In this document: piece after piece, positions 50,384 through 60,706 of the stretch
How positions within the stretch are numbered: position 1 is the stretch's first letter
Layout: each line of letters begins with the position of its first letter
Assembly (NCBI RefSeq): GCF_016706325.1
Contig: NZ_JADJJX010000001.1
Location: forward strand, 868,001-932,000
Source: Methanothrix sp.
GTDB taxonomy: Archaea; Halobacteriota; Methanosarcinia; Methanotrichales; Methanotrichaceae
Direction: 5' to 3'
DNA length: 64,000 nucleotides
The notes under the pieces: model-generated
The model's input: only the letters and a program-made list of their open reading frames with translations
Database searches by the model: none
Told to the model about the DNA's origin: nothing
Program-made: the position numbers and the translations under genes

Positions 50384-50395
50384 AAATTTATATGA
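50384..50395 (+). promoter_or_regulatory. TATA promoter of fae, leaderless
   Basis: AAATTTATATGA is centred about 25 bp before ATG 50415, so transcription should begin at or next to the start codon. No Shine-Dalgarno sequence precedes the ATG, which fits leaderless translation. Confidence 0.6.
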
Positions 50396-50414
50396 ATAAG
50401 ACAAAGGACTTATT

Positions 50415-50921
50415 ATGATGCAATCTTTTCAGAGGGTACTGGTGGGTGAAGCGCTGGTCGGAGAGGGGCCCGAGGTAGCGCATATTGATCTGGTTATGGG
50501 ACCAAGGAACAGCGCAGTGGAGGAGGCATTTGTAAGAGCACTGGCATCGCCATCCAGGGGTCATACACCATTGCTGGCTGTGCTGGCGCCCAATCTTCCA
50601 GTCAAGCCTTCGACACTGATGGTCAATAAGGTCACCATCAAGAATGCTCAGCAGGCAATAATGGTCTTTGGCCCGGTGCAGGCTGCAGTAGCACAGGCGG
50701 TGATGGACTGCGTGGAGTCAGGAGTACTGCCTGAGGAGTTGGCGGATAATCTCTTTATTATAGTGTCGGTGTTTGTGGAGTGGGATGCAAAAGATAAAGA
50801 TAAGGTTTATGAATATAATTATCAGAGTACAAAAATTGCTTTGGAGCGCGCTGTGAAGAGTGAGCCAAAGGCAGCTGATATCCTGGCAGCGAAGGGCACT
50901 GCAAAGCATCCATTTGCCTGA
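50415..50921 (+). CDS. fae: formaldehyde-activating enzyme
   Basis: This 168-residue enzyme condenses formaldehyde with tetrahydromethanopterin (or tetrahydrosarcinapterin). Family segments are VGEALVGEGPEVAHIDLVMG with the catalytic His, NSAVEEAFVRAL, TLMVNKVTIKN and FGPVQAAVAQAVMDCVESG. It is monocistronic with a leaderless-type promoter and ends before a strong hairpin. In methanogens Fae may link formaldehyde detoxification or pentose metabolism to the C1 pathway. Confidence 0.94.
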   Translation: MMQSFQRVLVGEALVGEGPEVAHIDLVMGPRNSAVEEAFVRALASPSRGHTPLLAVLAPNLPVKPSTLMVNKVTIKNAQQAIMVFGPVQAAVAQAVMDCVESGVLPEELADNLFIIVSVFVEWDAKDKDKVYEYNYQSTKIALERAVKSEPKAADILAAKGTAKHPFA

Positions 50922-50961
50922 AGCCCGCGGCCGGTCCAGATCCACACATGGCTCACAGAGG

Positions 50962-51016
50962 TTTCACATGAGATCGAGGCCTGAAAGCTGGCCTCGATAG
51001 GGCCCATGTGAAAAAA
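50962..51016 (+). terminator. two-tier hairpin with A tract, terminator-like
   Basis: An outer stem TTTCACATG/CATGTGAAA encloses an inner stem ATCGAGGCC/GGCCTCGAT with an 8-nt loop; an A7 run follows. It lies between fae and the giant surface-protein gene and probably ends the fae transcript or structures the next leader. Confidence 0.6.
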
Positions 51017-51130
51017 AGGTTCATAATCTTCAGCCGAAGACTGGTTGGATAGCAGGGATGAGATATCGAATGATGATTCCCGGTCCCAAGGCCGTCTGCT
51101 GGAAATGGGATTGGAGAGGAGAGTGAGGAT

Positions 51131-54100
51131 ATGCATAAAAGGGAAAAGGATAGCATTTATGAAATCAGCCCAAAAATAAACAAATTGAAGGATCATAGAT
51201 ACAGGAGACAGTCTATTGTCCTTGTTATGCTCCTGACAATAGGCGTTCTATTAAATTCATTTGCTTTTGCCCAGGGCCAGTTTGAGGGGTTCGCCGAAGG
51301 CATGGGATTCCCCGCTGATATGGCTGCGCCCTCCCAGTATGGCCAGCTGTCAAGAGAGGGCGTAAATCAGGCACCATTTATAGTGAGCGTTATGCCGGAC
51401 AGGCCCTCTCCTCAGCAGCAAGGTACAGCCATAAAGTGGACAGTAATGGCGCAGGATGCTGAGGGAGACAGCATATCGTATATGTTCCGGATAAAGGATC
51501 CCTCGATCATAGATCCGGAAAAGGATCCCTGGGTCCCCTTGACCGACTGGATGGATGAGAACACCTGGACCTGGAACACTGCGACATTGAATCCGGGAAT
51601 CCACCAGATCAAGGTTCTGGTAAGGGATCAGATGCATACCAGTGAGGACTTCAAGCCCGATGAGAGGATCATTGATTTTCAAATAACAGCTCCTGAGGGC
51701 CCGGCTGTGATTGTGCCGGAAGCTGTTCCTGCTGTGGAGCAGCCTCCCGCAGTGGAACAGCCGGCAGTGCAGGCTCCAGTGAATCAACCTCCTCAAGTGG
51801 TAGGCCTGATGGCAGATCTGCCCAGCCCCCAGATAGCTGGAGCAGCTGTGACCTTCACAGCAGCGGCATCAGATCCTGAGGGCGATCCCTTGCAGTTCTT
51901 GTTCCTGGTTGATGGTGTGCCCAGGACTGATTTCAGCAGCAATCCCAGCTGGACATGGATGACCGGCGGGCAGGATATCGGAACACATACAATCGAGGTA
52001 AGAGCTCGCGATAACAACCACAATCCAGAAGGAGATAGCTCCCAATCGATTCAGTTCTCAATTGAGGCACCGCCTAACAATCCGCCTCAGGTGGCAGGCC
52101 TGACGGCAGATCTGCCCAGCCCACAGATAGCCGGTGCAGCTGTGACCTTCACAGCAGCGGCATCAGATCCTGAGGGCGATCCCTTGCAGTTCTTGTTCCT
52201 GGTTGATGGTGTGCCCAGGACTGATTTCAGCAGCAATCCCAGCTGGACATGGATGACCGGCGGACATGATATCGGAACACATACAATCGAGGTGAGAGCT
52301 CGCGATAACAACCACAATCCAGAAGGCGATAGCTCCCAATCGATTCAGTTCTCAATCGAGGCACCGCCCAACCATCCGCCACAAGTGGAAGGCCTGACAG
52401 CAGATCTGCCCAGCCCCCAGATAGCTGGTGCAGCCGTGACCTTCACAGCAGCGGCATCAGATCCTGAGGGCGATCCCTTGCAGTTCTTGTTCCTGGTTGA
52501 TGGTGTGCCCAGGACTGATTTCAGCAGCAATCCCAGCTGGACATGGATGACCGGCGAGCAGGATATCGGAACACATACAATCGAGGTAAGAGCTCGCGAT
52601 AATAACCACAATCCAGAAGGAGATAGCTCAAGGACGGTCGAGTTTGTAATCGAGGCTGTTCCAAACAATCCTCCAGAGGTAGTGGATCTGGCAGCAGACC
52701 TGCCCAGCCCCCAGATAGCCGGAGCAGCTGTGACCTTCACAGCAGCGGCAGCAGATCCTGAGAATGATCCCTTGCAGTTCATGTTCCTGGTTGATGGTGC
52801 GCCCAGGACTGATTTCAGCAGCAATCCCAGCTGGACCTGGATGACCAGCGGGCAGGATATCGGAACACATACAATCGAGGTAAGAGCTCGCGATAATAAC
52901 CACAATCCAGAAGGAGATAGCTCAAGGACGGTCGAGTTTGTAATCGAGGCTGTTCCAAACAATCCTCCAGAGGTAGTGGATCTGGCAGCAGACCTGCCCA
53001 GCCCCCAGATAGCCGGAGCAGCTGTGACCTTCACAGCAGCGGCATCAGATCCTGAGGGCGATCCCTTGCAGTTCATGTTCCTGGTTGATGGTGTGCCCAG
53101 GACTGATTTCAGCAGCAATCCCAGCTGGACATGGACAACCGGCGAGCAGGATATCGGAACACATACAATCGAGGTAAGAGTTCGCGATAATAACCACAAT
53201 CCAGAAGGAGATAGCTCAAGGACGGTCGAGTTTGTAATCGAGGCTGTTCCAAACAATCCTCCAGAGGTAGTGGATCTGGCAGCAGACCTGCCCAGCCCCC
53301 AGATAGCCGGAGCAGCTGTGACCTTCACAGCAGCGGCATCAGATCCTGAGGGCGATCCCGTGGAGTTCATCTTCATCCTGGATGGAATGGCTCAGACGGA
53401 GTTCACACAAAACCCGAGCTGGACATGGACTACAAGTGGGCAGGATATCGGAACACATACAATCGAGGTAAGAGCTCGCGATAATAACCACAATCCAGAA
53501 GGAGATAGCTCAAGGACGGTCGAGTTTGTAATCGAGGCTGTTCCAAACAATCCTCCAGAGGTAGTGGATCTGGCAGCAGACCTGCCCAGCCCCCAGATAG
53601 CCGGAGCGGCTGTGACCTTCACAGCAGCGGCAGCAGATCCTGAGAATGATCCCGTGGAGTTCGTCTTCATCCTTGATGGAATGGCTCAGACGGAGTTCAC
53701 ACAAAACCCGAGCTGGACCTGGACGACCGGCATAGAGAGCATCGGAACACATATCATAGAGGTAAGAGCTCGCGATAACAACCACAATCCAGAAGGGGAT
53801 AGCTCAAGGACGGTCGAGTTTGTAATCGAGGCTGCTCCAAACAATCCTCCAGAGGTAGTGGATCTGGCAGCAGACCTAGCCAGCCCCCAGATAGCCGGAG
53901 CGGCTGTGACCTTCACAGCAGCGGCATCAGATCCTGAGAATGACCCCGTGGAGTTCATCTTCATCCTGGATGGAATGGCTCAGACGGAGTTCACACAAAA
54001 CCCAAGCTGGACATGGACGACCGGCGAGCAGGATATCGGAACACACTCAATCGAGGTGAGGGCGCGCGATAACAATCACAATCCGGAGGGGGATAGCTCA

Positions 54101-57100
54101 AGGACGGTCGAGTTTGTAATCGAGGCTGTTCCAAACAATCCTCCAGAGGTAGTGGATCTGGCAGCAGACCTGGCAAGCCCCCAGATAGCCGGTGCAGCTG
54201 TGACCTTCACAGCAGCGGCATCAGATCCTGAGGGCGATCCCTTGCAGTTCTTGTTCCTGGTTGATGGTGTGCCCAGGACTGATTTCAGCAGCAATCCCAG
54301 CTGGACATGGACAACCGGCGAGCAGGATATCGGAACACATACAATCGAGGTAAGAGCTCGCGATAATAACCACAATCCAGAAGGAGATAGCTCAAGGACG
54401 GTCGAGTTTGTAATCGAGGCTGTTCCAAACAATCCTCCAGAGGTAGTGGATCTGGCAGCAGACCTGCCCAGCCCCCAGATAGCCGGAGCAGCTGTGACCT
54501 TCACAGCAGCGGCAGCAGATCCAGAGAATGATCCCGTGGAGTTCGTCTTCATCCTGGATGGAATGGCTCAGACGGAGTTCACACAAAACCCAAGCTGGAC
54601 CTGGACGACCGGCACAGAGAGCATCGGCACACATATCATAGAGGTGAGGGCGCGCGATAACAACCACAATCCGGAGGGGGATAGCTCAAGGACGGTCGAG
54701 TTTGTAATCGAGGCTGTTCCAAACAATCCTCCAGAGGTAGTGGATCTGGCAGCAGACCTAGCCAGCCCACAGATAGCCGGTGCAGCTGTGACCTTCACAG
54801 CAGCGGCAGCAGATCCAGAGAATGATCCCGTGGAGTTCGTCTTCATCCTGGATGGAATGGCTCAGACGGAGTTCACACAAAACCCAAGCTGGACATGGAC
54901 GACCGGCGAGCAGGATATCGGAACACATACAATCGAGGTAAGAGCCCGCGATAACAACCACAATCCAGAGGGAGATAGCTCAAGGACGGTCGAGTTTGTA
55001 ATCGAGGCTGTTCCAAACAATCCTCCAGAGGTAGTGGATCTAGCAGCAGACCTAGCCAGCCCCCAGATAGCCGGAGCAGTTGTGACCTTCACAGCAGCGG
55101 CAGCAGATCCTGAGAATGATCCCGTGGAGTTCGTCTTCATCCTGGATGGAATGGCTCAGACGGAGTTCACACAAAACCCAAGCTGGACCTGGACAACCAG
55201 CATAGAGAGCATCGGCACACATACAATCGAGGTGAGGGCGCGCGATAACAACCACAATCCGGAGGGGGATAGCTCAAGGACAGTCGAGTTTGTAATCGAG
55301 GCTGTTCCAAACAATCCTCCAGAGGTAGTGGATCTGGCAGCAGACCTAGCCAGCCCACAGATAGCCGGAGCAGCTGTGACCTTCACAGCAGCGGCAGCAG
55401 ATCCTGAGAATGATCCCGTGGAGTTCATCTTCATCCTGGATGGAATGGCTCAGACGGAGTTCACACAAAACCCAAGCTGGACCTGGACGACCGGCACAGA
55501 GAGCATCGGAACACATATCATAGAAGTGAGGGCGCGCGATAACAACCACAATCCGGAGGGGGATAGCTCAAGGACAGTCGAGTTTGTAATCGAGGCTGTT
55601 CCAAACAATCCTCCAGAGGTAGTGGATCTGGCAGCAGACCTAGCCAGCCCCCAGGCTCTGGGAAGCAGTCTCAACTGGACGGCATCTGCCAGTGATCCTG
55701 AGAATGACCCCATATCCTACCGTTTCCTGGTCAATGATACCCCGGCAACAGACTGGCAGCCAGAGAACAGATTCGCCTGGACGCCAACTGAGGCCGGACC
55801 ATATCTGATCACCGCCCAGGCAAAGGATGACCAGCATGATGAGCCTGCAGCTGAAAACGGTAGCATAAGCCGCGTATTTCTCATAACTGCTCCTGAGCTC
55901 GCAGCCGAGCCCGTAACCGAAAGCGCGGCAGAAATGGTTGAGCCAGCAGTCGAGGAGGCTCTGCCTGTCAATCTACCGCCCAGCATCACTGAACTTTCAG
56001 CAGATCTGGGGAGCCCCCAGGTTCTGGGAAGCAGTCTCAACTGGACGGCAGCGGCCAGTGATCCTGAGAATGACCCCATATCCTACCGCTTCCTGGTCAA
56101 TGATACCCCGGCAACAGACTGGCAGCCTGAGAACAGATTCACCTGGACGCCAACTGAGGCCGGACCATATCTGATCACCGCCCAGGCAAAGGATGATCAG
56201 CATCCCGGACCGGAGGGCGAGGCTGGAAACAGAAGCTCCGAGTTCGTGATCATGCCGCCCGAGGAGGAGGCTCCCTTTACAGAAGCAGCAGCGGAGCAGA
56301 CCGTCCCCGAGAATGTCACCGAACTGATCAATGTGACTGCACCGGCCAACATAACAGCCGAGGCGGAGAATGTGACGGAAGTGGTGGAGATCCCAGAGGA
56401 GACCCTTATCCCTCCTGTGACTGAGAACATCACCACCCCCGTAGCACCGGAGAACATCACCAAGAATCTTACCGAAGAGATATCTGAGGAAGAGATAGAG
56501 ATTGTAGCTCCTATTGCAGAGAACCAGACTCCTGTCCTGAACTCTCTGATTCCGGATCTCGTCAGCCCGCCGAGACCAGGGGTGACTGTGACCTGGACCG
56601 CCAATGCCACTGATGTGGACATGGATCAGTTGCTCTTCCGCTTCTACCTCAATGGACCGGCAACCAATGGGGCCTGGGAGGCGAGGACGGGATGGACCTC
56701 TGATAATGCCTGGGCCTGGACAACCTCCTCTGCAGATCTGGGGGAGAACCAGGTCAAGGTGCAGGTCAGAGATGGACAGCATGCCGGCGAAGAGGGCTTC
56801 GATAGCGAGTACTCCGGCTACTTCACCCTCTCCGAGCCCAAGATGAACATCTCGGGCCTGGTGTATGAGGACAAGAACGGAAACGGAGTGGCTGACAGCG
56901 GCGAGGCCCTATCCGGCTGGACGGTGCAGATAACGAAGCCGGATCAAAGCCAGATCAGCGTCTTAACCAGAGAGGATGGATCCTACAGCTTCCAGGATCT
57001 GGATGCTGGAAGTTATACTGTAAGCGAGATCCTGCCCTCCGGCTGGAGGGCAGTATCCCCAGAAGGCGGATCTCACAGCGTGGATCTCTCAGAGGAGGAT

Positions 57101-60100
57101 GTTCGGGATCTGAACTTCGCCAACAAGCTCTTCCAGTACAGCATATCCGGCAGGAAATACAATGACCTGAACGGCAATGGCATATCAGAGGGCGAACCGG
57201 GAATGGAGGGCTGGACAATTGAGCTCTCCCAAGGCGGCAGTGTGATCGGCAGCACCATCACTGAGAAGGATGGCTCCTACAGATTCTCTGAGCTATCACC
57301 TGGAAGCTACACAGTATCTGAGGTAGAGCGGCCTGGCTGGACCAGGACAGCGCCCCTGGAGGGCTCTTACAAGGTAGAGCTTGTGGATGGAGATGTAACA
57401 GACAGGGACTTTGGAAATCACGGCTCCTTTGCCATATCTGGAACCAGCTTCCTGGACAGCAACGGCAATGGCATCAGGGACGAGGGCGAGATCGGCTGGG
57501 CAGGAGCGGCCATTCAGTTATCCCGTGACGGCAGCGTCATCAATGCTACCATCACCCAGGAGGACGGCTCCTTCGCCTTCCGCAACCTTGCACCAGGAAC
57601 CTACAGCATAAGCCAGGTTGCCGCTGAGGGCATCACCCAGATAGCCCCTGAAGGCCCCTGGACGGTGGAGATTGAGAATGCCGATATTACTGGCAAGGAC
57701 TTCGCCAACCGCGGTGGTCTGTCCATCTCCGGCCAGAAGTACTATGACATCAATGGCAACGGCCTGCAGGACGAGGATGAGCCCGGCATTCCCGGAGGAT
57801 CAGTGAGCCTGCTCCTGGACGGAAAGGTGGTGGCCAATACCACCACCGATGATAATGGATTCTACAGCTTCGAGAACGTCCTGCCTGGAACCTACACCAT
57901 AAGCGATCCCGTGCCAGCGGGCCTGGTCCTCACCACCTCCTCCACAGTCGTAGTGACTGTGAAGACAGTTGTGGTGACCAATGTCAACTTCGGAATACGT
58001 GGATCGAATTCTATATCCGGGACGAAGTACGAGGATCTGAATGGCGATGGAATCAGGAACTCCGGCGAGAAGGGCCTCTCCGGCTGGGAGATGGTCCTGA
58101 CAGGCAGAACCTGGTACGGCAGGCCGCTTCCCACTCTGACTGCCTACACAGACAGCAACGGAAACTACAAGTTCGACAGGCTCCTTCCCGGCAGCTATAA
58201 GCTGAGCGAGACCTCAAGGACCGGCTGGGTCCAGACCGCTCCTGCGGGAGGAAGCTACAGCATACTCTTCGATGTGGGAGCGCCCCCCAGAGAGGCGAAG
58301 AACAACGACTTCGGGAACAGACTGGCAGTTCAGTCCATCTCCGGGGTGAAGTACAACGATATCAATGGCAATGGAGCCAGAGATCCAGGCGAGCCCGGCA
58401 TGGGTGGCTGGAATATCAACCTGGAGCCAGCCTCAGGCGGGGTGATCAAGGTTGCCACCACTGAGGCTGACGGCTCTTATAGCTTCACAGATGTCGCCTC
58501 TGGAACCTATACCATCCGGGAGATCCAAAAGCCTGGATGGGAGCAGAAGTCACCGGCCAGTGGCACCTACACCGTCACCCTGGATGCATCCACACCCAGC
58601 GTGGCCGGAAAGGACTTCGGCAACTGGAATCCACTGCCTGCCAATCCCACATTGATCCCGGATAAGAGCAGCCCTCAGAGATCGGGCACCCCCATCATCT
58701 GGACGGCAAGAGCAGACGACCTTGATCCTCTCCAGTATAGGTTCATGGTCAGAGGACCGGGAGTCAACCTGGATACCGGATACACCAGCAGAAGCGTATG
58801 GACCTGGAATACCCTCGGCTATCCTCCTGGCAAGTACGAGGTTGAGGTCTGGATCAGGGACGGTCAGCATGCCGGTCCCGGTGGATACGATGTCAAGAAG
58901 ACCGTCCCCTTCAGCCTGACCGGCGCCAATCTGCCTCCCAGGGTACAGGTCCTTTGCACCGACCGGCCTGGGCCGCAGTATGCTGGAAGCTGGGTCAAAT
59001 GGACGGCCATAGCCTCTGATCCAGAAGGAGACCCCTTGCAGTACCGGTTCTTCCTGCGCGGCCCTGCCACTCGCGGATTCTGGGTGGATATGACCGGCTG
59101 GGGCAAGAACAACCAGTGGGTCTGGAGGACCACTCCTGCTGATGTAGGCTACAGCGAGGTGCTGGTAGCTGTCAGAGATGGCAAGCACAGTGGACCTGCT
59201 GGCTCGGATGACTATCAGGTGGGCCAGTTCTTCATCATGAATCTGAACCTGCCCCCTGTGATCACCAGCCTGGGCACGAGCCTGCCCAGTGCACAGCCTG
59301 TGGGCGCCACCATCAGATGGGCGGCCACTGCCAGCGACCCTGAGGGCGACCCGCTCTTCTTCCGATACCTGATGAGGGGGCCGGCGACGGGCGGAATGTG
59401 GCGAGTGGTCCGCGACTGGTCCACTGATCCAACCTGGATCTGGCCGACAACACCGGTTGATGCGGGCACCAGCGAGATCAAGGTTCAGGTGAGGGACGGC
59501 TTCCATTCCAGCCCTGCCGGATGGGATGATGATGCTGGAGCGCTGTTCACTGTGCTGCGGCAGAATCTGCCCCCCACTCTGATCTCTCTTGGATCGGACA
59601 AGCCCAGCTCTCAGAAGGCGGGAACGCCTGTGACCTGGACAGCTATTGCATCGGATCCGGACATGGAGCCTCTGCTCTATCGCTTCTGGCTGAAGGGGCC
59701 CTCCACCGGCAACACCTGGAAGATAGTGCAGGACTGGTCCTACAGGAATCAGTGGACCTGGGCCAGCCGCCCATCCGATGGCGGGGCTTATACCGTCTAT
59801 GTCTATGTGCGGGATGGCTGGCATAACCCTGCAACAGGCTATGATAGCGCAATGGGGGCACCATTCATTCTGGCCCCCAATCAACCCCCGGTGCTGACTG
59901 CTCTGAAGGCCGACCGCCCCAGCCCACAGGGGGCGGGAACTCCCATCAAATGGACGGCCACTGCTCTTGATGCGGAAGGAGATCCGATATACTACCGCTT
60001 CTGGCTGAAGGGGCCCTCCACCGGCAACACCTGGCAGATAGCCCAGGACTGGTCCCTGAAAAACCAGTGGACCTGGACGAGCATGCCTCATGATGGCGGA

Positions 60101-60523
60101 GCCTATACAGTATATGTCTACGCCAGGGACGGCTGGCATTACCCTGACACCGGATACGATAGCGCATTGGGGTCCCCCTATCAGCTGATATCCAATAAGC
60201 CTCCGGCTCTGACCTCTCTGCAGGCTGATCGTCCCAGCCCGCAGGTGGCTGGGACGGCTGTAAGGTGGACGGCTACTGCTATGGATGCAGAGAAAGATCC
60301 TCTGTACTATCAGTTCTGGCTGAAGGGCCCCTCCACAGGCAATGTCTGGAGGATAGTGCAGAGCTGGTCGGCCAAGAATCAGTGGACCTGGAGCAGCGCC
60401 CCCACTGATGCTGGCAGCTACAAGGTCTATGTATATGTCAGAGATGGCAAGCATGCTCCGGCCAATGCTTACGACAGCGCTCTGGGCCGGGACTATATCC
60501 TGCAGGGGATGGTGAGGCGATAA
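51131..60523 (+). CDS. giant secreted repeat protein with Ig-like and SdrD_B domains, 3130 aa
   Basis: A signal peptide (hydrophobic SIVLVMLLTIGVLLNSFAFA, after a 25-residue basic N-region) leads into about fifteen ~98-residue Ig/cadherin-like repeats, thirteen of them nearly identical and typified by SPQIAGAAVTFTAA, SDPEGDP and NPSWTW. A Thr/Glu-rich linker with N-glycosylation sequons follows, then one more repeat, six SdrD_B-type repeats (SISGxKYxDxNGNG, DGSYSF; probable Ca2+ sites) and six C-terminal 'PSPQxAGTPxxWTA' repeats. No C-terminal membrane helix or sorting signal is visible, so anchoring is unclear. It starts at ATG 51131 behind GGAGAGTGAGG. Likely an envelope, sheath or adhesion protein; function inferred from architecture only. 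Confidence 0.88.
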   Translation: MHKREKDSIYEISPKINKLKDHRYRRQSIVLVMLLTIGVLLNSFAFAQGQFEGFAEGMGFPADMAAPSQYGQLSREGVNQAPFIVSVMPDRPSPQQQGTAIKWTVMAQDAEGDSISYMFRIKDPSIIDPEKDPWVPLTDWMDENTWTWNTATLNPGIHQIKVLVRDQMHTSEDFKPDERIIDFQITAPEGPAVIVPEAVPAVEQPPAVEQPAVQAPVNQPPQVVGLMADLPSPQIAGAAVTFTAAASDPEGDPLQFLFLVDGVPRTDFSSNPSWTWMTGGQDIGTHTIEVRARDNNHNPEGDSSQSIQFSIEAPPNNPPQVAGLTADLPSPQIAGAAVTFTAAASDPEGDPLQFLFLVDGVPRTDFSSNPSWTWMTGGHDIGTHTIEVRARDNNHNPEGDSSQSIQFSIEAPPNHPPQVEGLTADLPSPQIAGAAVTFTAAASDPEGDPLQFLFLVDGVPRTDFSSNPSWTWMTGEQDIGTHTIEVRARDNNHNPEGDSSRTVEFVIEAVPNNPPEVVDLAADLPSPQIAGAAVTFTAAAADPENDPLQFMFLVDGAPRTDFSSNPSWTWMTSGQDIGTHTIEVRARDNNHNPEGDSSRTVEFVIEAVPNNPPEVVDLAADLPSPQIAGAAVTFTAAASDPEGDPLQFMFLVDGVPRTDFSSNPSWTWTTGEQDIGTHTIEVRVRDNNHNPEGDSSRTVEFVIEAVPNNPPEVVDLAADLPSPQIAGAAVTFTAAASDPEGDPVEFIFILDGMAQTEFTQNPSWTWTTSGQDIGTHTIEVRARDNNHNPEGDSSRTVEFVIEAVPNNPPEVVDLAADLPSPQIAGAAVTFTAAAADPENDPVEFVFILDGMAQTEFTQNPSWTWTTGIESIGTHIIEVRARDNNHNPEGDSSRTVEFVIEAAPNNPPEVVDLAADLASPQIAGAAVTFTAAASDPENDPVEFIFILDGMAQTEFTQNPSWTWTTGEQDIGTHSIEVRARDNNHNPEGDSSRTVEFVIEAVPNNPPEVVDLAADLASPQIAGAAVTFTAAASDPEGDPLQFLFLVDGVPRTDFSSNPSWTWTTGEQDIGTHTIEVRARDNNHNPEGDSSRTVEFVIEAVPNNPPEVVDLAADLPSPQIAGAAVTFTAAAADPENDPVEFVFILDGMAQTEFTQNPSWTWTTGTESIGTHIIEVRARDNNHNPEGDSSRTVEFVIEAVPNNPPEVVDLAADLASPQIAGAAVTFTAAAADPENDPVEFVFILDGMAQTEFTQNPSWTWTTGEQDIGTHTIEVRARDNNHNPEGDSSRTVEFVIEAVPNNPPEVVDLAADLASPQIAGAVVTFTAAAADPENDPVEFVFILDGMAQTEFTQNPSWTWTTSIESIGTHTIEVRARDNNHNPEGDSSRTVEFVIEAVPNNPPEVVDLAADLASPQIAGAAVTFTAAAADPENDPVEFIFILDGMAQTEFTQNPSWTWTTGTESIGTHIIEVRARDNNHNPEGDSSRTVEFVIEAVPNNPPEVVDLAADLASPQALGSSLNWTASASDPENDPISYRFLVNDTPATDWQPENRFAWTPTEAGPYLITAQAKDDQHDEPAAENGSISRVFLITAPELAAEPVTESAAEMVEPAVEEALPVNLPPSITELSADLGSPQVLGSSLNWTAAASDPENDPISYRFLVNDTPATDWQPENRFTWTPTEAGPYLITAQAKDDQHPGPEGEAGNRSSEFVIMPPEEEAPFTEAAAEQTVPENVTELINVTAPANITAEAENVTEVVEIPEETLIPPVTENITTPVAPENITKNLTEEISEEEIEIVAPIAENQTPVLNSLIPDLVSPPRPGVTVTWTANATDVDMDQLLFRFYLNGPATNGAWEARTGWTSDNAWAWTTSSADLGENQVKVQVRDGQHAGEEGFDSEYSGYFTLSEPKMNISGLVYEDKNGNGVADSGEALSGWTVQITKPDQSQISVLTREDGSYSFQDLDAGSYTVSEILPSGWRAVSPEGGSHSVDLSEEDVRDLNFANKLFQYSISGRKYNDLNGNGISEGEPGMEGWTIELSQGGSVIGSTITEKDGSYRFSELSPGSYTVSEVERPGWTRTAPLEGSYKVELVDGDVTDRDFGNHGSFAISGTSFLDSNGNGIRDEGEIGWAGAAIQLSRDGSVINATITQEDGSFAFRNLAPGTYSISQVAAEGITQIAPEGPWTVEIENADITGKDFANRGGLSISGQKYYDINGNGLQDEDEPGIPGGSVSLLLDGKVVANTTTDDNGFYSFENVLPGTYTISDPVPAGLVLTTSSTVVVTVKTVVVTNVNFGIRGSNSISGTKYEDLNGDGIRNSGEKGLSGWEMVLTGRTWYGRPLPTLTAYTDSNGNYKFDRLLPGSYKLSETSRTGWVQTAPAGGSYSILFDVGAPPREAKNNDFGNRLAVQSISGVKYNDINGNGARDPGEPGMGGWNINLEPASGGVIKVATTEADGSYSFTDVASGTYTIREIQKPGWEQKSPASGTYTVTLDASTPSVAGKDFGNWNPLPANPTLIPDKSSPQRSGTPIIWTARADDLDPLQYRFMVRGPGVNLDTGYTSRSVWTWNTLGYPPGKYEVEVWIRDGQHAGPGGYDVKKTVPFSLTGANLPPRVQVLCTDRPGPQYAGSWVKWTAIASDPEGDPLQYRFFLRGPATRGFWVDMTGWGKNNQWVWRTTPADVGYSEVLVAVRDGKHSGPAGSDDYQVGQFFIMNLNLPPVITSLGTSLPSAQPVGATIRWAATASDPEGDPLFFRYLMRGPATGGMWRVVRDWSTDPTWIWPTTPVDAGTSEIKVQVRDGFHSSPAGWDDDAGALFTVLRQNLPPTLISLGSDKPSSQKAGTPVTWTAIASDPDMEPLLYRFWLKGPSTGNTWKIVQDWSYRNQWTWASRPSDGGAYTVYVYVRDGWHNPATGYDSAMGAPFILAPNQPPVLTALKADRPSPQGAGTPIKWTATALDAEGDPIYYRFWLKGPSTGNTWQIAQDWSLKNQWTWTSMPHDGGAYTVYVYARDGWHYPDTGYDSALGSPYQLISNKPPALTSLQADRPSPQVAGTAVRWTATAMDAEKDPLYYQFWLKGPSTGNVWRIVQSWSAKNQWTWSSAPTDAGSYKVYVYVRDGKHAPANAYDSALGRDYILQGMVRR
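51790..55650. repeat. 294-bp coding tandem repeat, about 13 copies
   Basis: Period 294 bp (98 codons) and very high nucleotide identity between neighbours. Two alternative core segments occur: one encoding LQFLFLVDGVPRTDFSSNPS and one encoding VEFVFILDGMAQTEFTQNPS. Their order along the array is roughly A A A A A B B B A B B B B, which shows shuffling by recombination. Confidence 0.93.
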
Positions 60524-60617
60524 AGAGAGAGCATCGAATGCAAAGCCTAAGAGTAGATAAGCTCGAGCCTGCAGCCTGAGGATCTGGGCGGAGGCGAAGG
60601 CGAGAGGCTCTTTTCTT

Positions 60618-60655
60618 GGGGCAGGCAGAATAGGATCTGCCCCTCTTATTTTTTT
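60618..60655 (+). terminator. hairpin plus T tract after the giant gene
   Basis: GGGGCAG (60618-60624) pairs with CTGCCCC (60637-60643) and is followed by TCTTATTTTTTT. It lies about 95 bp after the stop of the 3130-residue protein. Confidence 0.65.
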
Positions 60656-60706
60656 GGCCTTCAGCATCAGATAGATTTAAATCCCTTTATGTAAGCAAGA
60701 GAATTC

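Noticed and set aside
50213..50395. 60-residue Met/Ala-rich plus frame upstream of fae
   Set aside because: Its sequence is produced by a degenerate 24-bp repeat, there is no ribosome-binding site, and the end overlaps the fae promoter.
51790..55650. Regular repeats considered as a CRISPR or satellite array
   Set aside because: The 294-bp period is a multiple of three, the whole run is one open frame and the units encode a sensible Ig-like domain.
58550..60667. 705-codon minus frame opposite the giant gene
   Set aside because: It is antisense to the repeat-rich coding region and mirrors its periodicity; there are no start signals or family resemblance.
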